Source of the DNA: a virus
Direction: 5' to 3' (one strand)
DNA: 26,353 nt
IMG/VR virus record: IMGVR_UViG_3300047560_001510
Span: 1-26,353 of that record
A program made the position numbers and the translations under genes. Positions 8,439 to 15,011 of this stretch are shown here, piece by piece (the stretch's first letter is position 1; each line of letters begins with the position of its first letter). The notes beneath the pieces are model-generated. The model had not been told where the DNA came from and ran no database searches. It saw only the letters and a program-made list of their open reading frames with translations.

Positions 8439-8452
8439 AAGGACAATTCAAA

Positions 8453-8902
8453 ATGGCAGTCTCTACCACCCAATCGATTTGGCGTTCGGGCGGCGGCGAT
8501 CAAACTCGCACCGCTTACTGTGGCTCCGGCGTTATGGCCGCGCAGTTCTACATTGCCGACGCTTCTGTTGCTACCGCTACCAACGTCACTGTTTCTAACG
8601 GTGGTCCCGCTCTGATCCTCCCCGCTGGCGCTGTTGTGCTGTCTGTTGCAATCAATGATGCTGGCGGCGGTTCTGTTGACCTCGGCACCCGTGGATATAC
8701 CAGCGGCACCGTGACCGGCGCAGCCATTGCCAACAACCTTGATGTGTCTGCTGCCGGTGTTGTTACCAGCGGCCTGACCTTGACTGCTACCAGCGAAATG
8801 GCATACGTTACCGTGACAATCGATACCAGCGGTACCGGCACTGTCGGCGGCTATATCACGTACTTCGTTGCAGATCCTCTGGTCGGCCAACAAAACGTCT
8901 GA
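8453..8902 (+). CDS. putative beta-rich virion protein
   Basis: A 149-residue, Ala/Gly/Thr/Val-rich protein with alternating hydrophobic residues, low charge and no enzyme motif, consistent with a beta-sandwich structural or decoration protein. It begins MAVSTTQSIWRSGGGDQTR and contains SGGLTLTATSEMAY-like strands in its second half. It is the first gene after the capsid terminator and has a clear AAGGA site at 8439-8443. It may be transcribed from its own promoter. A decoration or head-fibre role is inference. Confidence 0.65.
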   Translation: MAVSTTQSIWRSGGGDQTRTAYCGSGVMAAQFYIADASVATATNVTVSNGGPALILPAGAVVLSVAINDAGGGSVDLGTRGYTSGTVTGAAIANNLDVSAAGVVTSGLTLTATSEMAYVTVTIDTSGTGTVGGYITYFVADPLVGQQNV

Positions 8903-8914
8903 TAGGAGCCAATC

Positions 8915-9205
8915 ATGGCCGTCCAATTTGACGTAAATGCAAAACACCTGAACGCGTCTGGTTCCGTTTTTGCGGGGCCGACGCGGGTTAAGGGCTTCTC
9001 TATCTGTGCGACCGCCAGCTCTGCTGGCACGCTGCAGCTCAAGGATGGCGGCTCTGGTGGTACGGTTTTGATTGAAGTTGATATTCCGTCAAACTCAAAT
9101 CCAAACTCGTTTTATACCTTGGTTCCTGGTGATGGCGTTAAGTTCAACACGAACGTTTACGCAACGCTCACCGGGATTGCAAGTATCACGGTGTACTATG
9201 GCTAA
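8915..9205 (+). CDS. small beta-rich virion protein candidate
   Basis: A 96-residue protein with a predicted all-beta composition: VFAGPTRVKGFSICATAS, GTLQLKDGGSGGTVLIEV and a closing ASITVYYG. It resembles small phage structural proteins that form a single beta sandwich, but no exact family is recognised. It follows the previous gene after 12 bases, with AGGAG upstream, and overlaps the next gene by 8 bases. No charge clusters or cysteine motifs suggest an enzyme. Confidence 0.65.
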   Translation: MAVQFDVNAKHLNASGSVFAGPTRVKGFSICATASSAGTLQLKDGGSGGTVLIEVDIPSNSNPNSFYTLVPGDGVKFNTNVYATLTGIASITVYYG

Positions 9206-9443
9206 GACGCCCGCATGGCAACGCAAGGAAGGCAAGAACCCCAAAGGCGGCTTGAACGCCAAGGGGCGAGCCTCTGCAAAGGCGCAGGGTATGAACCTGA
9301 AGCCCCCTCAACCCGAGGGAGGCAAACGCCGCGACTCTTTTTGCGCTCGTATGGAGGGCATGAAGAAGAAGTTGACCAGCGCCAAAACAGCCAAAGACCC
9401 GAATTCGCGGATCAATAAATCTTTGCGAGCTTGGAACTGCTGA
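9198..9443 (+). CDS. small basic protein, DUF6321-like
   Basis: An 81-residue, strongly basic protein starting MAKTPAWQRKEGKNPKGGLN, with GRASAKAQGMNLKPPQ and a C-terminal RRDSFCARMEGMKKKL. This WQRKEGKNPxGGLNxKGR pattern with a later SFCARM motif is one I know from many phage genomes as a domain of unknown function, probably DUF6321; the family number is from memory. The start at 9198 overlaps the previous stop by 8 bases; longer upstream starts would overlap far more. It is the first of several small basic proteins here. Nucleic-acid binding is plausible but unproven. Confidence 0.75.
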   Translation: MAKTPAWQRKEGKNPKGGLNAKGRASAKAQGMNLKPPQPEGGKRRDSFCARMEGMKKKLTSAKTAKDPNSRINKSLRAWNC

Positions 9444-9445
9444 TC

Positions 9446-9694
9446 ATGGAGATGATGCTGTGGAACGTCTTGCTGACTACATTCATCGGGTTACTCAGTT
9501 GGAATCTGAGAGAAAAGTCAGCCGAGTTGAGTCGAATCACGATTCTGTTGAACCGTACCCGCGAAGAGATAGCGCGGGACAATGTGACACAGGCGGAGAT
9601 CGACAAGATCGTTGCGCATATCGACTCCCGCTTCGACAAGTTGAACGACAAGATTGACATGTTCATTAGGGAGTCCAGAAGTGCCATCAACTAG
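9446..9694 (+). CDS. small membrane-anchored coiled-coil protein
   Basis: About 82 residues. The N-terminus has a hydrophobic segment, LWNVLLTTFIGLLSWNL (about 4-20), that could span or attach to a membrane. The rest is charged and helical with heptad-like periodicity (AEIDKIVAHIDSRFDKLNDKIDMF), so a coiled-coil stalk is likely. I prefer ATG 9446 to the TTG at 9431, as it begins just after the previous stop codon. Similar small membrane/coiled-coil proteins occur scattered in phage structural regions. The function is unknown. Confidence 0.6.
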   Translation: MEMMLWNVLLTTFIGLLSWNLREKSAELSRITILLNRTREEIARDNVTQAEIDKIVAHIDSRFDKLNDKIDMFIRESRSAIN

Positions 9695-10049
9695 CAGACG
9701 TCAGCACAACTTGATGGAGATGGTGGCCCACAACCCTGCGGCCGCCAAACGCGTTGGCATTCCTCAAAGCGTCGGCAAGGAATTCGTTGCTGCTGACAAG
9801 GGTAAAAAGTTTCGAGCCGGCGGGAACGCTGGCATTAATCTGCCGAAGACTCACCATGGGAAATCGGCTTTATTTTCAAAAGGTGGTGAAATCATGGCTA
9901 CAGAAAAGAAAGTTGCTCCGACTCCCATGGGCAAAGTGAAGACGGCTGCTCCCAGCCGTGATGGCGTTGTGACCAAGGGTCATACCAAAGGCAAGATGGT
10001 CAAGATGGCCGGCTCTGCCAAGGGTATGAAAAAAGGCGGCAAGTGCTAA
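9681..10049 (+). CDS. small basic Lys/Gly-rich phage protein, possibly two-part
   Basis: A 122-residue basic protein using a GTG start at 9681, supported by AGGGAG at 9668-9673 with 7-base spacing. The first part (about 1-70), with RRQHNLMEMVAHNPAAAKRV and GKEFVAADKGKKF, is a conserved type found in many phages. The second part (about 72-122) is a Lys/Gly/Met-rich tail ending KGMKKGGKC. An internal ATG at 9894 is preceded by GGTGG, so a shorter 51-residue product could also be made. No enzymatic motif is seen. A DNA-associated or virion-internal role is speculative. Confidence 0.65.
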   Translation: MPSTSRRQHNLMEMVAHNPAAAKRVGIPQSVGKEFVAADKGKKFRAGGNAGINLPKTHHGKSALFSKGGEIMATEKKVAPTPMGKVKTAAPSRDGVVTKGHTKGKMVKMAGSAKGMKKGGKC

Positions 10050-10059
10050 GGAGCTGACC

Positions 10060-10290
10060 ATGTACGATGAAGAAATGGAAAAAAAGCCTCGCGGTATTCG
10101 CGGCGGCATCTGGACGGAAGACTCTGGAGTGCCTGCGCCTCAAGAGCCGGAAGGCGTGCGCAAGCCCGTCAAGAAGGCTGGCGGTGGTTCTATCTCTTCT
10201 GCTTCCAAGCGCGCTGACGGTATTGCCATGAAGGGCAAAACCCGAGGCAAGATTGTCGCTATGTGTGGCGGCGGGATGGGCAAGAAATGA
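10060..10290 (+). CDS. small basic protein with SASKRADGIA motif
   Basis: A 76-residue protein. After a mixed N-terminus (PRGIRGGIWTEDSG) it carries SSASKRADGIAMKGKTRGK (46-64), a basic motif that recurs almost unchanged in the gene at 10731. It ends in a glycine-rich CGGGMGKK. AAGGAG precedes the ATG at 10060. The stop codon overlaps the next start (ATGA), so the two are probably coupled. The function is unknown; the Lys/Arg density suggests nucleic-acid or acidic-protein binding. Confidence 0.7.
   Translation: MYDEEMEKKPRGIRGGIWTEDSGVPAPQEPEGVRKPVKKAGGGSISSASKRADGIAMKGKTRGKIVAMCGGGMGKK
10195..10257 (+). repeat. SASKRADGIA module, copy 1
   Basis: This 63-base in-frame stretch encodes the basic motif that is repeated in the gene at 10731 (10923-10985). 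At DNA level the two share an exact GCTTCCAAGCGCGC core with many silent differences elsewhere, so they are diverged duplicates. Confidence 0.8.
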
Positions 10291-10544
10291 TGGCCAGTCG
10301 CGGTATGGGGGACATCGCCCCCAGCAAGATGCCCAGCGGTAAGCGCAAGGCTCGCCGCGACGACACGGACTTCACTCAGTACGCCGAGGGCGGAGAAGTG
10401 TGGGACAAGAAGCGGCCTAAGAGTCTGGGTGCGCCCAAGGCTTTGAGCCCGGCCAAGAAGGCAAAAGCCAAGGCTATGGCCAAGGCTGGCGGTCGTCCCT
10501 ACCCAAACATGATCGACAATATCCGCGCAGCAAGGGGCAAATGA
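10287..10544 (+). CDS. small basic protein, unknown function
   Basis: An 85-residue basic protein beginning at ATGATG (10287/10290) and overlapping the preceding stop. It contains a short acidic/aromatic piece, RDDTDFTQYAEGGEVWDKKR (about 28-47). A Lys/Ala-rich run with a histone-tail-like composition (SPAKKAKAKAMAKAGG) follows, and the C-terminus is GRPYPNMIDNIRAARGK. The GRPYPN motif is common in small phage proteins of unknown function. Its stop also overlaps the next start. A role in binding packaged DNA is possible but only inferred from composition. Confidence 0.7.
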   Translation: MMASRGMGDIAPSKMPSGKRKARRDDTDFTQYAEGGEVWDKKRPKSLGAPKALSPAKKAKAKAMAKAGGRPYPNMIDNIRAARGK

Positions 10545-10723
10545 TGGCACCAAAGAACTGGATCAAAGGCGCAATCAAGAAGCCTGGTGCTTTGCATGAA
10601 GAGCTGGGAGTGCCTGCCGGGAAGAAAATCCCTGCCAAAAAACTCGCTGCAGCCGCCAAAAAACCCGGGAAACTCGGTCAGCGCGCACGTTTAGCCGAGA
10701 CCCTCAAAGGCCTAAAGAAGTGA
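10541..10723 (+). CDS. small conserved basic protein (WIKGAIKKPGAL type)
   Basis: A 60-residue protein containing WIKGAIKKPGALHEELGV (7-24), then IPAKKLAAAAKKPGKLGQRA and a leucine-rich end. I recognise this combination as a widespread small phage protein with no known function. The helix-rich pattern and net positive charge suggest a compact DNA- or protein-binding fold. It is coupled to the previous gene by ATGA overlap. The next gene starts 8 bases after its stop. Confidence 0.75.
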   Translation: MMAPKNWIKGAIKKPGALHEELGVPAGKKIPAKKLAAAAKKPGKLGQRARLAETLKGLKK

Positions 10724-10730
10724 GGCAGGA

Positions 10731-10988
10731 ATGGGAGTTCTGAACGACATTGCAAATACCGCCACTGGTGTGGTTGACGCCGCTATGAATACGGCCGGGA
10801 ATGTTATTCAGGATCCCGTTGGGTATGCAGAGCGTGCCGGAAGGTATTACGCCGAAGATCCGACCCGGGCCATTCCCATGGCGGCTATGGCCATGATGAA
10901 AAAGGGCGGCAAAGTCAAAGTATCTAGCGCTTCCAAGCGCGCCGATGGCATTGCGCAGCGAGGCAAGACTCGCGGAAAGATGATCTAA
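10731..10988 (+). CDS. small protein with amphipathic N-terminus and SASKRADGIA motif
   Basis: An 85-residue protein. The first half, IANTATGVVDAAMNTAGNVI, is Ala/Val-rich and could form an amphipathic helix. Residues 57-63 are KKGGKVK, and 65-85 repeat the basic motif of the 10060 gene, ending GKTRGKMI. The shared tail on two otherwise unrelated N-termini looks like a portable targeting or binding tag. A GAGGCAGGA stretch precedes the start. The stop codon is followed directly by the ATG of the gp4-like gene. Confidence 0.7.
   Translation: MGVLNDIANTATGVVDAAMNTAGNVIQDPVGYAERAGRYYAEDPTRAIPMAAMAMMKKGGKVKVSSASKRADGIAQRGKTRGKMI
10923..10985 (+). repeat. SASKRADGIA module, copy 2
   Basis: Second in-frame copy of the 63-base basic module found at 10195-10257. 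Here it forms the extreme C-terminus of the protein encoded at 10731. Confidence 0.8.
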
Positions 10989-11912
10989 ATGGCAGTCACC
11001 ACAGGTCTAACCGCATTCAACCTCGACCTCAATGAGTTGATCGAGGACGCGTTTGAGCGCTGCGGCTCAGAGTCTCGCACGGGGTACAACTTCCGTACGG
11101 CTCGCCGTTCGCTCAATATGCTCACGATTGAGTGGGCAAACCGGGGTATCAACCTGTGGACCATTGAGCAACAGCAGATTGTTCTCAATACCAACCAGTT
11201 TCAGTACCTGCTGCCCAACGATACGATTGACGTGCTGGACATGGTCACCCGTATCAACAACGGCACCTCTGGTCAGTCAGATGTGACGATCTCCCGCATT
11301 TCTGAGCCGACCTGGACATCAATCCCCAACAAGTATGCGCAGGGCCGCCCAGTGCAGGCGTGGATTAACCGCCAGACCGGGCAGATAAACACCACTGCAG
11401 CCACGCTTGATGGCGGCATTTCCTACAACGACACGACGATTACGGTCAACAACCCGTCAGCTTTGACCACGTCTGGGTTCATCAACATCGACAACGAGAC
11501 CATTGCCTATCAGAACATTGTGGGTAACCAGCTCACAAACTGCTTCCGAGGCCAGAACGGGACGACTGCCGCATCGCATTCAAACAATGCGGTTATCAAG
11601 GCCAACAATCTGTCTTCGATCAACGTCTACCCTTCTCCGTCCGCTCCTGGCGACCAGTACACGCTGGTTTACTACCGCATGCGCCGGATGCAGGATGCTG
11701 GCAGTGGCGTCAACGTCCAAGATATCCCCTTCCGTCTGATCCCCTGCATGGTGGCCGGCTTGGCCTTTTACCTGTCCCAGAAGCTTCCGGAAGCGTTGCC
11801 ACGGATGCAGATGCTCAAGCAGGAGTATGAAGAGCAGTGGATGCTCGCCTCGACCGAGGACCGCGACAAGGCGCCGGATCGGTACGTGCCGAGGAACATG
11901 TTCTATGCCTAA
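10989..11912 (+). CDS. P22 gp4-like head-tail connector protein
   Basis: A 307-residue neck protein resembling the P22 tail accessory factor gp4, which binds under the portal ring and closes the filled head. The N-terminal helical part has FRTARRSLNMLTIEWANRGI (35-54) and LWTIEQQQ, a pattern I associate with this family. Residues 132-205 form a beta insertion with FINIDNETIAYQ and FRGQNGTTAASH, a module that recurs in the protein at 21677. The C-terminal helices (from about 247: PFRLIPCMVAGLAFYLSQKL) complete the connector-like fold. It is adjacent to the previous gene with no gap and overlaps the next by 8 bases. Confidence 0.8.
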   Translation: MAVTTGLTAFNLDLNELIEDAFERCGSESRTGYNFRTARRSLNMLTIEWANRGINLWTIEQQQIVLNTNQFQYLLPNDTIDVLDMVTRINNGTSGQSDVTISRISEPTWTSIPNKYAQGRPVQAWINRQTGQINTTAATLDGGISYNDTTITVNNPSALTTSGFINIDNETIAYQNIVGNQLTNCFRGQNGTTAASHSNNAVIKANNLSSINVYPSPSAPGDQYTLVYYRMRRMQDAGSGVNVQDIPFRLIPCMVAGLAFYLSQKLPEALPRMQMLKQEYEEQWMLASTEDRDKAPDRYVPRNMFYA

Positions 11913-12333
11913 TCGGTTTGCGTCAGGCAAATACGCAATTGCAGAGTGTGATCGCTGTGCTCAGCGGTACATGCTGAAGCAGCTGCGCAAGCTGACGATC
12001 AAGACCCGCCAGGTCAGTATCAAGGTCTGCCCAGAGTGCTGGGAAGAAGACCAGCCCCAGCTCCAGATCGGCATGTACCCGGTCAACGATCCGCAGGCTG
12101 TGCGGGAGCCAAGGCCGGACATCAGCTATTACCTGTCTGGTACTAGCGGGGTGCAGACCAACGATACTGGAGGCCCGGGCCCTGACGGGATTGGCACGCC
12201 GGAGGCGGGCAGCCGGATCATCCAGTGGGGCTGGAATCCGGTCGGTGGGTCTCAGCTAAATGATGCAGGTTTAACCCCCAATTACTTGGCGTTAACCATA
12301 CAATTGGGTACAGTAACGGTAGCAACGACGTAA
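11905..12333 (+). CDS. zinc-ribbon protein in the neck region
   Basis: A 142-residue protein with two CxxC pairs, C15/C18 (ECDRCAQ) and C42/C45 (CPECWEE), spaced 23 residues apart. This is the layout of a zinc ribbon. The rest is Gly/Pro/Thr-rich and probably extended, with PDISYYLSGTSGVQTN and a C-terminal beta strand. ATG 11905 gives an 8-base overlap with the gp4-like gene; longer starts in the same frame read through unrelated Arg-rich sequence. Proteins of this type follow gp4-like genes in other phages. A structural neck role is inferred. Confidence 0.7.
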   Translation: MPNRFASGKYAIAECDRCAQRYMLKQLRKLTIKTRQVSIKVCPECWEEDQPQLQIGMYPVNDPQAVREPRPDISYYLSGTSGVQTNDTGGPGPDGIGTPEAGSRIIQWGWNPVGGSQLNDAGLTPNYLALTIQLGTVTVATT

Positions 12334-12343
12334 GGAGTCGGAC

Positions 12344-12565
12344 ATGGCCAAAAAAGAAATGCACTCTGAAAAGGGTGAAATGAAACAAGACATCGCGCAG
12401 GACAAGAAGCTGATCAAAAAGGCTTTCAAAATGCACGATGAGCAAGAGCACAAAGGCAGCAAGGGCACTAACCTGGCCAAGCTCAAAAAGGGCGGAGTGA
12501 CCTCTGCTGACATGAAGAAGTATGGTCGCAACATGGCTCGCGCCATGAATCAACGCGGAGGCTGA
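12344..12565 (+). CDS. small charged Lys-rich protein
   Basis: A 73-residue, very charged helical protein: KKEMHSEKGEMKQDIAQDKKLIKKAFKMHDEQEHKG, then LKKGGVTSADMKKYGRNMAR and a short glycine end. The KKYGRNMAR motif is found in many small phage proteins. AAGGAG upstream gives a clear start. There is no membrane segment. The function is unknown; composition is similar to the 9.2-11 kb cluster of basic proteins. Confidence 0.7.
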   Translation: MAKKEMHSEKGEMKQDIAQDKKLIKKAFKMHDEQEHKGSKGTNLAKLKKGGVTSADMKKYGRNMARAMNQRGG

Positions 12566-12566
12566 T

Positions 12567-12899
12567 ATGGCCAAGAATGATTTTGCACCGGTGATGAAGG
12601 CCGAGAAGTATCCTTTGGGTCACGCCAAGGAGAATAAGGATGCCAGCGCATACACCGGCTTTAAGTATCCTCCTGGTGGTGGCAACGATATCGGCGTGTA
12701 CAAGCAGCCGATGGAGAACATGCACAAGGCGGCCCCCGATGTTGTGTCCAAGCGTGGCAACCCCATGAGCGAAAACAACATGTCCGTTGGCGGCGTGAGC
12801 AAAGGCAACTACGGCGCAGACAACAAGCATGGTGAGAAGACCATGCGCGGCTATGGCGCTGCAACCAAAGGCATCAAGACTCGCGGTCCGATGGCTTGA
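12567..12899 (+). CDS. small Gly/Lys-rich protein
   Basis: A 110-residue polar, glycine- and lysine-rich protein with little predicted hydrophobic core, so it is probably flexible. It contains KYPLGHAKENKDASAYTGF, GNPMSENNMSVGG and a C-terminal MRGYGAATKGIKTRGPMA, a tail I recognise from other phage small proteins. GGAGG at 12557-12561 supports the ATG at 12567. Only one base separates its stop codon from the next start. Function unknown. Confidence 0.7.
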   Translation: MAKNDFAPVMKAEKYPLGHAKENKDASAYTGFKYPPGGGNDIGVYKQPMENMHKAAPDVVSKRGNPMSENNMSVGGVSKGNYGADNKHGEKTMRGYGAATKGIKTRGPMA

Positions 12900-12900
12900 C

Positions 12901-13878
12901 ATGAACTACAGCGAACTCGTTTCTGCAATTCAGTCGTATACGGAGAACGCGTTCCCGGATACGTACCTGTCCAATGGGACGGTGATTGGGCCCAACGCTC
13001 AGATCAACCGTTTCATTGAGCAGGCCGAGCAACGCATCTACAACACAGTTCAGTTTCCTTCTCTGCGCAAAAACATGACGGGGCACTTGACCTCGTCTGT
13101 TCCTTATCTTTCTGCGCCGGATGACTATCTTTCAACGTACTCGTTGGCCGTCATTGTTGACGGAGAGTACAAGTATCTAATCAACAAAGACGTTAGCTTC
13201 ATTCGTCAGTCGTACCCAAATCCGACGACTGATGTGGGGGCACCCGAGTACTATGCGCTTTTTGGTCCTACCGTATCTGGCAGCACTATTACTAACGAGT
13301 TGTCCTTTATTGTTGGACCAACACCCGATCAAAACTACGACGTTGAGCTGCACTTCTACTACTACCCCCAGTCTATTGTGCAGTCCTCTATTAACGCGCT
13401 AGGCACGATCACGGGTGGCTCTGGATATACCAATGGCAAGTATTACGGCGTGCCGTTGACTGGCGGCTCTGGCCAAGGTGCTGTAGCCGACATCATTGTG
13501 ACTGGCGGCGCAGTGGATGAGATCTTCATCAAAAACGCCGGCTGTTTGTACACGGTGGATGATGTGCTGTCCGCAAGTGCTGATTATCTTGGCGGCGCTG
13601 TAACGGTTAACTTCTCTGTGCCTGTGGCCCAAGTTAACAATACGCAGGGCACATCTTGGATTGGCGATAACTTTGATACGGTTTTGCTGTACGGCTGCTT
13701 GGTTGAGGCATACACCTTTATGAAGGGTGAGGCCGATATCATTGCTCTGTACGACGGCAAGTACAAAGAAGCTCTTGCAATGGCCTCTCGTCTTGGTGAT
13801 GGTCTGGAGCGCAGCGATGCATATCGCAGTGGCCAGTATCGCCAGGCGCCGTTGCCGCAGAATAGCGGAGTCCGTTGA
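12901..13878 (+). CDS. adaptor / tail-tube-A-like neck protein with inserted beta module
   Basis: A 325-residue protein whose N-terminus (MNYSELVSAIQSYTENAF) and RFIEQAEQRIYNTVQFP resemble phage adaptor proteins of the T7 gp11 / tail tubular A type, which extend the portal. Residues 167-245 are an inserted glycine-rich beta module with GGSGYTNGKYYGVPLTGGSG, a portable domain seen in many phage structural proteins. The C-terminal helical part (CLVEAYTFMKGEADIIALYD) resumes the adaptor pattern. ATG 12901 is one base after the preceding stop. Having both this and a gp4-like protein is unusual, so which one contacts the portal is not clear. Confidence 0.7.
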   Translation: MNYSELVSAIQSYTENAFPDTYLSNGTVIGPNAQINRFIEQAEQRIYNTVQFPSLRKNMTGHLTSSVPYLSAPDDYLSTYSLAVIVDGEYKYLINKDVSFIRQSYPNPTTDVGAPEYYALFGPTVSGSTITNELSFIVGPTPDQNYDVELHFYYYPQSIVQSSINALGTITGGSGYTNGKYYGVPLTGGSGQGAVADIIVTGGAVDEIFIKNAGCLYTVDDVLSASADYLGGAVTVNFSVPVAQVNNTQGTSWIGDNFDTVLLYGCLVEAYTFMKGEADIIALYDGKYKEALAMASRLGDGLERSDAYRSGQYRQAPLPQNSGVR

Positions 13879-14312
13879 TGGCTTTTACTGGCAACTACAC
13901 CTGCAACGTGTTCAAGACGGGCCTGCTGGACGGCACGTACAACTTTGCCAGTGACACTTTCAAGATTGCCTTGTACACCAATGAGGCAACGCTGAATGCT
14001 GACACCACGGCTTACACGGCCGTGGGAGAAGCTTCTGGCGGATCGTATGTTGCCGGGGGCCAGGTATTGACGGTTACCCAAGTGCCAACCATTGGCCCAC
14101 AAAGCGGCCCTAATGCGGTGGCTTACATTTCTTTTGCAAACGCATCTTGGACCGGGCAGATTACTGCTCGAGGCGCTTTGATTTACAAAGTTGGCGGTGG
14201 TGATCCGACCGTCTGTGTGCTAGATTTTGGGTCCACCAAAACTTCAGTCAACACATTTGAGGTACAGTTCCCCGTCGTTGGAAGCACAACATCAATTATT
14301 CGATTGGTATAA
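13878..14312 (+). CDS. beta-rich structural protein, paralogue of 14531 gene
   Basis: A 144-residue protein starting at ATG 13878, overlapping the previous stop. It has YTCNVFKTGLLDGTYNF, DTTAYTAVGEASGG and a final TSIIRLV. The same landmarks in the same order occur in the gene at 14531, so the two are tandem paralogues about 650 bases apart. The composition (Thr, Val, Gly, Ala) and lack of charged clusters suggest an all-beta virion protein. The exact role is unknown; a tail or head surface protein is plausible. Confidence 0.65.
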   Translation: MAFTGNYTCNVFKTGLLDGTYNFASDTFKIALYTNEATLNADTTAYTAVGEASGGSYVAGGQVLTVTQVPTIGPQSGPNAVAYISFANASWTGQITARGALIYKVGGGDPTVCVLDFGSTKTSVNTFEVQFPVVGSTTSIIRLV

Positions 14313-14323
14313 AGGAGAACGCA

Positions 14324-14518
14324 ATGGCAATGGTACAAACCACCAAAGGAATCATGGATGAGAACCTGCTTGAAAAGAGAGAAGGTTCCATCGATAATGA
14401 CAACGAGTACACCCGCTGGATTGAGTTCTGGTTGGACGGCGAGTTGGTGCACCGCTCGGTGCATGTGGAGTTGAAGAAAAACGTTCTGGCCGATGGAATG
14501 GCCGCAATGCTCGGTTGA
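14324..14518 (+). CDS. small acidic protein between two paralogues
   Basis: A 64-residue acidic protein containing TTKGIMDENLLEKREGSIDN and then YTRWIEFWLDGELVHRSVHV, which reads as a beta hairpin. AAAGGAG precedes the ATG at 14324. I recognise the pattern as a small hypothetical protein found beside beta-rich structural genes in other phages. It may be a partner or chaperone of the flanking paralogous proteins, which is inference from position. Confidence 0.65.
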   Translation: MAMVQTTKGIMDENLLEKREGSIDNDNEYTRWIEFWLDGELVHRSVHVELKKNVLADGMAAMLG

Positions 14519-14530
14519 AAGGACTGAAAA

Positions 14531-14986
14531 ATGGCAAACACTCAAGCTATGTGCACTTCGTTCAAGACGGAGCTGCTCGACGCCGTTCACAACTTTGGTA
14601 CGGCACCCACTCGCGGTACCAGCACAGCGGACACGTTTTACGCGGCCCTGTACCTGACCTCCGCCACCTTGGGTGCTGGCACCACGGCCTACACCAGCTC
14701 TGGTGAAGTGTCGGGCCCCGGTTACTCTGCTGGTGGCATCGCTGTTACCAACGCAACGCCCCCGACTTCTTCGGGCACCACCGCTTACTGGACTCCGTCC
14801 GCAAGCCTGGTGTACACCGGCGTGACCCTGACGACTCCGTTCGACACCGTCCTGATCTATAACCAGACCCAGGGCAACAAGTCGGTGAGCGTTCATACCT
14901 TCGGTTCGCAAACGATTACGGCTGGCACCTTCACCTTGACGATGCCCGCCAACACGAACACGACCGCACTCATCCGTCTGGCGTAA
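14531..14986 (+). CDS. beta-rich structural protein, paralogue of 13878 gene
   Basis: A 151-residue protein with CTSFKTELLDAVHNFG, DTFYAALYLTSATLG, TTAYTSSGEVSGPGYSAGG and a final TTALIRLA, matching the landmarks of the 13878 protein. Its codon use is closer to that of the capsid gene (many CTG, ACC, GGC codons) than its paralogue's, which suggests higher expression. It is probably a virion surface or tail protein. No enzyme motif is visible. Confidence 0.65.
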   Translation: MANTQAMCTSFKTELLDAVHNFGTAPTRGTSTADTFYAALYLTSATLGAGTTAYTSSGEVSGPGYSAGGIAVTNATPPTSSGTTAYWTPSASLVYTGVTLTTPFDTVLIYNQTQGNKSVSVHTFGSQTITAGTFTLTMPANTNTTALIRLA

Positions 14987-15011
14987 GCCGTCCCCGGTCT
15001 AGGGGAGGGCC

